Source: a virus
IMG/VR virus record: IMGVR_UViG_3300033690_000035
Location: 1-41,683 of that record
Length of the DNA: 41,683 bases
Strand: one strand, 5' to 3'
The position numbers were made by a program, and so were the translations under genes. Of the stretch, positions 37,182-41,683 are shown piece by piece; within the stretch, counting starts at the first letter, position 1; each line of letters opens with the position of its first letter. The notes under the pieces are model-generated. The model ran no database searches, was not told where the DNA came from, and saw only the letters and a program-made list of their open reading frames with translations.

Positions 37182-38446
37182 TGCGCACCTCCCACGTCCA
37201 ACAGCAGTTGCCCCACCTCGTCCGCGTACTCCGGGCGCTCCGACAACAGCGCCTCGTGCAGCGCCAGCATACCCTCAACGCCTCCCGTGCGCGCGGCCTG
37301 CTGGAGCATGCCCCCGAACTTCCCGAGGGCCTGGCTGCCGGCGGCCGACTCCACGAACTCCCACAGCATCTTCCGGGAGGCCGGCGAGCGCACGAGGTTG
37401 CGGATGATGATGCCCGGGCGCCCCTGGGTGAGCGCCATCACTCCCCCGAGGCCAGCGCCCACCGCCGCGCCCTCCGGGCCGCCCACCACGCCGCCAGCGC
37501 CCGCGAGCGCGGCCGGGAGGAGCCGGTGGCCGAGGGTAGCGAGCCGAGGGGCGAACTGTTTCCGGATGGGGTCGGCGAGTCCCTCCTCGGTCCGCCGGGC
37601 GATCTCCCCGGCGCGCCCTTCCACGGCGGCGGCGTGCGCCCCGCGAAGCTGCTGCATCTCGGAAATCCGCTCCGGGGCCGTGGCCAGCTTGTTGCCGGCC
37701 ACCTGTTCCCGGACGGCGAGTCCCTCGGGGGAGGAGATGAACTCGCGCGCGCGCGCGCCCACCTCGCCGGGGAGGTCGGCGCTCTCCCGGCCCAGCACTT
37801 CCAGGTCCCGCGAGGCGGACTGGACGCCAGAGCGGTACTGGCCCAGCTTCGAGGCGATGTCCTTGTCCACCAGGGCGGCCTGGCGGGCGGTTTCGTCGTC
37901 CACGGCGGTCGCCACGCCCCGCGCCGCCCGGTTCCGGATGGCGCCGACGCCCTTGGAGACCGCGTGCCCGAGGGCCCCGGCAGCTCCGCCGGCAACCCCG
38001 CCGAGCGCGGCATCGGTGGCGGCTTGACCTACCTCTCCCTTCAGCAGGTCCGCCTCGCTGGAGCCGAGTCCCTGAGCGGCGCCCATGGCCGCGCCGACCT
38101 TCACCGCCCCCGCGAGCCCGCGCGCGGCGCCAAGGCCAGGCACCAGCGCCGTCGCCGCGCCCCCGCCCAGCTCGCCCGCGAGGTAGGCGTTTGGGTTGGT
38201 CTCCTGCGCCTCCGCGTACTTGGCTCGGGACTCGTCCCGGTGGCGGGCGTAGAGCTCTTCGAAGGGGGTCGCGTCCCCGGCCAGCTTGGCCTTGAGCGCC
38301 TCCAGGCCCCCGGCGATCTCGTCCGCGAAGCCGAGGGAGACGCCCTGAGCGCCCCCGCGCAGCCCGGACTCCAGGGCGGAGGGCGCCGCCTGGTCGAGGC
38401 CAAGCGAGGTCACCTCCGCCTCCGAGAGTGCGCGCCGGGTCATCAT
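37178..38446 (-). CDS. Internal virion/ejection-type protein (422 aa)
   Basis: ATG 38446 overlaps the previous stop (ATGA); ATG 38443 is adjacent. The opening LRGGAQGVSLGFADEIAGGL and the AYLAGELGGGAATALVPGL segment match a pattern common in podoviral internal proteins that leave the capsid with the DNA. Several Gly/Ala-rich membrane-active helices lie at residues 90-165 and 300-345. The C-terminal end is acidic and helical. The role is inferred from the pattern and neighbours. Confidence 0.65.
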   Translation of the reverse strand: MMTRRALSEAEVTSLGLDQAAPSALESGLRGGAQGVSLGFADEIAGGLEALKAKLAGDATPFEELYARHRDESRAKYAEAQETNPNAYLAGELGGGAATALVPGLGAARGLAGAVKVGAAMGAAQGLGSSEADLLKGEVGQAATDAALGGVAGGAAGALGHAVSKGVGAIRNRAARGVATAVDDETARQAALVDKDIASKLGQYRSGVQSASRDLEVLGRESADLPGEVGARAREFISSPEGLAVREQVAGNKLATAPERISEMQQLRGAHAAAVEGRAGEIARRTEEGLADPIRKQFAPRLATLGHRLLPAALAGAGGVVGGPEGAAVGAGLGGVMALTQGRPGIIIRNLVRSPASRKMLWEFVESAAGSQALGKFGGMLQQAARTGGVEGMLALHEALLSERPEYADEVGQLLLDVGGAQ

Positions 38447-40218
38447 CCCACCTCGTACCACTGGCCGTCAGCGTCCCGCTCGTAGCGCTTGCCGCCCACG
38501 GTGCGCGTCTCTGGCGCGCCAGCGGCCGGGGGTGGCGCGCCAAGATCCACGACTCCGCCGCGCCGCTGGAGCGTCTGGACCACCTCCGGGCGGTACTTCG
38601 CGGCCTTGGCCCTGAGCGCCGCCCGGAGTTCCGACGCGAGCGCCTGAATACCGGCCCGGAACTGGTCCTCGGTGGCGCCTGGACCCAAGCCGCGACCCTC
38701 CATGAAGCGCTCCGCCTCGGAGGGGGTGACGGACGCGCCGGACTGCTCATGGAGAAGACGTGCGGCCACCCTGACGGCGGCCTGACGGATGTTGATGTCG
38801 TCCCCGGACTGCATGAAGGCGGGCTTCTTCGAGTCCCACACGCCCGCGCCGGGGATGTCCCCGGTCCCGGAGATCGTCTTCTCCAGCAGGGCGAGGTCGT
38901 TCTGCACTTGGGCCAGGCCCTCGGTGTCCTTCCCGAGCTTCTGGACGTCCGCCTCCCGCGCACCGCCGAGACCAGCACCCCGGCGCATCCCCGCGAGGCG
39001 CGCTTCGTGCGCCCGATTCAGCCGCCCCTCTTCGGACCGCGCCCGCATCTGCTCCCGCGCCATCTCCCGGTCGATGATCTCCTGGAACATCGGGAACATG
39101 GCCTTCGCCTGCGCCGCCGAACGCCCCTCCGGAGGCACCTTCGCCCCACCCGGGAGTAGCTGCTCCACCACCGCCCACGCGGCCCGACTCTGGGGTGAGT
39201 TCGGGTCCGACTCCGCCCGCTTGGCCGCGTCCGCCTGCTCCATCCGGAGCTCCGCCATGGGGCGGTCCGCGTTGGCGTCCAAGGCGTCGTAGCCGGGCCC
39301 CGTCCCGCGTCCGATGGCCGTCCCGCCCGCACGGGTGAGTGTGGCAATGAGCCGGGACTGGCCGGCCGCCTTCATGGCGAGGTCCAGCGGGTCTGGACGG
39401 GCTGGGGGAGAAGATGGCCCCGCCGAGACGCCTGGGGGGGTACCGCCCGGCGGAGCCGCAGGCTCACCTTCATCCGCGAACGGAGTGGGTGGAACCTGCA
39501 TGTTGAAGTTGGGAGGGAGGTCGGTCGGGAGCGACACCGAGCGCGAGCGCACACCAGCCGCGCGCGGGGCCGGTCGGGGCGAAGGCGGAACGGGCGCGGC
39601 CTTGGCGATGTCCCCGGAGAGGGCCGGAGCGGAAGGACGCGGGGACGGTGCCGGGCTTGCCTCCGCTGGCTCGGGGGAGTTGGAACCCGGAGCGTCCCAC
39701 CACTCCTGACGTTCCGGGTCGTCCAGGAGGCGCGCTGTGGCCCCGCCGACCGAGCGGGCGAGATTCGTCATGCCGGAGGCGATGGCCTGCCCTCCGCGAC
39801 GCATCCAGTGGCCCTCAGGAAGCGCCGGCTCGGTGGGAGTCTCCTGCGAGGCCCGTCCGGCGGCCTGAAGGTCCGCGAGCATCGCCTCCCCTTCCGGCGT
39901 CGGGGGCGGAATGGCGGCCTGGGTCTCTTCTGGCGTTGGCCCACTGGCGGCGCTGGCCGCGTCGTAGGTGCCCACCGACATGCCCGGAGCCAGCGTCAAC
40001 GTCGGGCCGACGATTCGCTTGGGGGCGGCGCCCGTCGCCATGGACGCGAGCGCGGCGGCCGGCTTGGCCATCGCGGGAGGGGTGCCGCGCGCTTCCAGTG
40101 CCCGCCAGCGCTCCGCCTCGGGCGAGTCCGGGTTGCTGGCGACGTAGGCGGCGATGGCGGACTCCAAGTCCGGGTTCTGCTCCTCATCGTCGATGGTGGT
40201 GGTGCGGAAGCCGGCCAT
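38443..40218 (-). CDS. Large virion protein, ejection-type (591 aa)
   Basis: ATG 40218 follows the previous TAA directly. The first 330 residues are Pro/Ala-rich and mostly disordered, with an amphipathic stretch near 135-165. The C-terminal 250 residues are helical and charged and contain SGDDINIRQAAVRVAARLLH and ASVTPSEAERFMEGRGLGPG, a conserved module of podoviral internal proteins. It probably enters the cell with the DNA. It overlaps the next gene by four bases. Confidence 0.6.
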   Translation of the reverse strand: MAGFRTTTIDDEEQNPDLESAIAAYVASNPDSPEAERWRALEARGTPPAMAKPAAALASMATGAAPKRIVGPTLTLAPGMSVGTYDAASAASGPTPEETQAAIPPPTPEGEAMLADLQAAGRASQETPTEPALPEGHWMRRGGQAIASGMTNLARSVGGATARLLDDPERQEWWDAPGSNSPEPAEASPAPSPRPSAPALSGDIAKAAPVPPSPRPAPRAAGVRSRSVSLPTDLPPNFNMQVPPTPFADEGEPAAPPGGTPPGVSAGPSSPPARPDPLDLAMKAAGQSRLIATLTRAGGTAIGRGTGPGYDALDANADRPMAELRMEQADAAKRAESDPNSPQSRAAWAVVEQLLPGGAKVPPEGRSAAQAKAMFPMFQEIIDREMAREQMRARSEEGRLNRAHEARLAGMRRGAGLGGAREADVQKLGKDTEGLAQVQNDLALLEKTISGTGDIPGAGVWDSKKPAFMQSGDDINIRQAAVRVAARLLHEQSGASVTPSEAERFMEGRGLGPGATEDQFRAGIQALASELRAALRAKAAKYRPEVVQTLQRRGGVVDLGAPPPAAGAPETRTVGGKRYERDADGQWYEVG

Positions 40219-41160
40219 TTAACCCCCCATCCCGGCCTGACGGGCCCGCTCGCGTTCGGCGCGGTCTTCAGCACGACGCTGCTCTTCCACGGCGTACTGC
40301 CCGAAGCCTCCCGCCGCCTGCCCCGCGCCCTGCCCGTAGCCGGCCCACTGCTGTTGCGTCTGGCCGGCCTGCCCGGTTTTCACGTTGGCGGCGTTGATGT
40401 CCATGTTCGCGCGCGCCTGCTGGAGCCGGAAGTTGTTGTCGAACGCCTGCTGCTGGCCGGCGATGCGCCCCGCCTCGTTGAAGCGCGCAACAGAGTCCGC
40501 CGCCTGGCCACGAGTCACGCCCTCGCCGAAGGACTGGCCCCGCATCTGGCTCGCGAGGGAGCCGTAGTCGCGCATGGATTGGAGCGCCTGACGCCGGCCT
40601 TCCACTGCCGCGTTGAAGCCCATTCCGGAAGCGCGGTTCGCCGCGTCCTGGCCCGCCTGTTGGCGGAGCGCGAAGTCCACCCCGGAGCCGGACATCCCCC
40701 GAGCGGCCATTTGCTGCTGGATGGCCCCCTGCTGAGCGCCCGCCTGCTGGTTGGCGAACGCCTCGGCGTCGTTGGTTGCGGCGCGGAACTCCAGATTGTC
40801 CGGGCGGGAGGCGCGGCGGAGGTCATCCACCGCCTGACGCTGGGCCGCGACGGCCTGGGGGTCTGCGTAGACGGACGCCACGGCGGACGGGCCGAGGTGG
40901 GGAGTGAGTTCGGCAATCTCCGGGGCCTTGAGGATGTCGGGACCAAAGCGGTCAACCGCCGCCTTCATGAGGCGGTCGGCTTCTTCACGGTCCCCGGAGG
41001 CGAGCGCGCGGCCGATGAGATCCCCGATGATGGGGGCGAGAAAGCCAACGCCAGCACCGATGGCCGCGCCTACGCCTGGGATGGGGATGAGCGCCTGACC
41101 GACGCCAGCGCCGACCCCTGCCGCCGATGCGGACGCGCCCCAATCGAACTCGCCAGCCAT
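40219..41160 (-). CDS. Gly/Ala/Gln-rich internal virion protein (313 aa)
   Basis: ATG 41160 follows the preceding TAG directly. Residues 10-50 are Gly-rich and hydrophobic (ALIPIPGVGAAIGAGVGFLA), a likely membrane-inserting segment. The rest is helical and rich in Gln, Ala and Arg, with QQQMAARGMSGSGVDFALRQ. This composition resembles T7 gp14-like ejection proteins. It ends in TAA directly before the next ATG. Confidence 0.6.
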   Translation of the reverse strand: MAGEFDWGASASAAGVGAGVGQALIPIPGVGAAIGAGVGFLAPIIGDLIGRALASGDREEADRLMKAAVDRFGPDILKAPEIAELTPHLGPSAVASVYADPQAVAAQRQAVDDLRRASRPDNLEFRAATNDAEAFANQQAGAQQGAIQQQMAARGMSGSGVDFALRQQAGQDAANRASGMGFNAAVEGRRQALQSMRDYGSLASQMRGQSFGEGVTRGQAADSVARFNEAGRIAGQQQAFDNNFRLQQARANMDINAANVKTGQAGQTQQQWAGYGQGAGQAAGGFGQYAVEEQRRAEDRAERERARQAGMGG

Positions 41161-41683
41161 CTAGGAGTTCCCCCAGCGGTACGGGTCATCTTCCGGATCG
41201 TTCGAGGCCGCCTCGGTGGTCCCGGTCCCCTTCCACTGCGGCGGCGACAACCCGCTCGCCCCCCCGCCCATCTTCGGGGCGCCCTCCGCGCTGGGCCGGT
41301 AGTCCCCGCTCGCCGCGCCGAGGTAGGCGTCAAGGCCGCCGTACTGCTGGCCGAGTTGTTGGAAGCGGTCACCACCAGCCGAACCCGCGAGGAAGGCGTC
41401 AAAGCCCCGCATCCCCGAGCCGTAACCGCCGCCCTTCCCGTACTGGTCGGTGAGCATGGCCCCGATGCCGCCAGCGGACTGGAGCGAGCGGGCCTGCGCC
41501 GCCGCGTCGCCCGCCGCCGACTGGGCCTTGCCATAGAGGTCGGGATTCACCGCGTCCAGGGTGGGAGCCGAACTCCGCCGGGCCTGCTCGGTGAGCTGGT
41601 TGAACATCCCCTGCGCCTTCTGGGCGTCTCCCTGAACCCTGCCGGCGAGCCCGGAGGCCATCCCCTCCGCCCCTTCGCGGTTG
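41161..41683 (-). CDS. Partial virion protein cut by the right edge
   Basis: The first ATG inside the window is 41661, but the frame stays open to the edge (NREGAEG before it), so the true start may lie outside. The visible part is Gly/Ala/Gln-rich with short helices and many Gly-Gly turns (DQYGKGGGYGSGMRGFDAF). It ends at TAG 41161-41163, next to the following start. It may be the C-terminal part of the gene that runs off the left edge. Confidence 0.6.
   Translation of the reverse strand, partial: NREGAEGMASGLAGRVQGDAQKAQGMFNQLTEQARRSSAPTLDAVNPDLYGKAQSAAGDAAAQARSLQSAGGIGAMLTDQYGKGGGYGSGMRGFDAFLAGSAGGDRFQQLGQQYGGLDAYLGAASGDYRPSAEGAPKMGGGASGLSPPQWKGTGTTEAASNDPEDDPYRWGNS

Noticed and set aside
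1-41683. CRISPR arrays, insertion sequences and rRNA genes
   Set aside because: No regularly spaced direct repeats, transposase motifs or rRNA-like sequence were seen.

Overview
The window is a GC-rich, densely packed tailed-phage genome, or nearly all of one. About 80 genes lie in alternating blocks. Roughly fifty junctions are 4-base ATGA or GTGA overlaps, so the genes read as a few long, translationally coupled operons. A predicted lipoprotein and several signal-peptide proteins point to a diderm host. The Cys-rich style of the lipoprotein is common in Myxococcota, but that assignment is only suggestive. The head genes are recognisable: a DUF5681-type small terminase candidate, large terminase, portal, scaffold and major capsid. 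No tape measure, sheath or tail tube is recognisable, and large Gly/Ala-rich proteins resembling ejected internal virion proteins are present. This fits a podovirus-like (short-tailed) particle by inference.

Layout. (1) The leftward late block runs from 18031 down to 1: packaging (18031-12969), portal (12593-10392), scaffold (10058-9069), major capsid (7697-6441), a repeat-built virion protein (6412-5198), a neck-type protein, a lipoprotein and a large tail protein that is interrupted by one in-frame TAA. A rightward two-gene insert with its own 759-base intergenic region (7698-8456) splits scaffold from capsid. (2) A short rightward operon of small proteins (18227-20771) begins at a leaderless-type promoter. 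(3) The leftward early operon (28600-20714) starts with an XRE regulator. It carries two HNH proteins, a MazG-like pyrophosphohydrolase, a frameshifted GNAT/Mom-like gene, a replication initiator-like protein, a RusA-like resolvase and an N6-adenine methyltransferase. (4) The rightward early operon (28766-34391) carries a second XRE protein, a Gam-like nuclease inhibitor and an ERF-type annealing protein, then a tRNA-Trp-like element. (5) The leftward block from 41683 down to 34388 holds internal virion proteins and a run of exported, fibre-like and Cys-rich proteins. It probably continues block 1 across the window ends, because the two edge genes look like parts of one gene on a circular or circularly permuted map.

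The most interesting feature is the divergent control region at 28607-28675. Two promoters with the same architecture (TTGACR, 17 bp, TAGAAG) point away from each other. Each -35 box lies inside one of two adjacent GTGC-N7-GCAC palindromes, and the XRE gene would be made from a leaderless mRNA. A near-match to this palindrome sits at the second leaderless-type promoter (18182-18227), which suggests one regulator controlling two operons. Other points of note are a palindrome cluster before the inserted gene pair, a GGGAA pentanucleotide tract inside the replication gene, and a group of exported late proteins. No integrase, endolysin or DNA polymerase was recognised.
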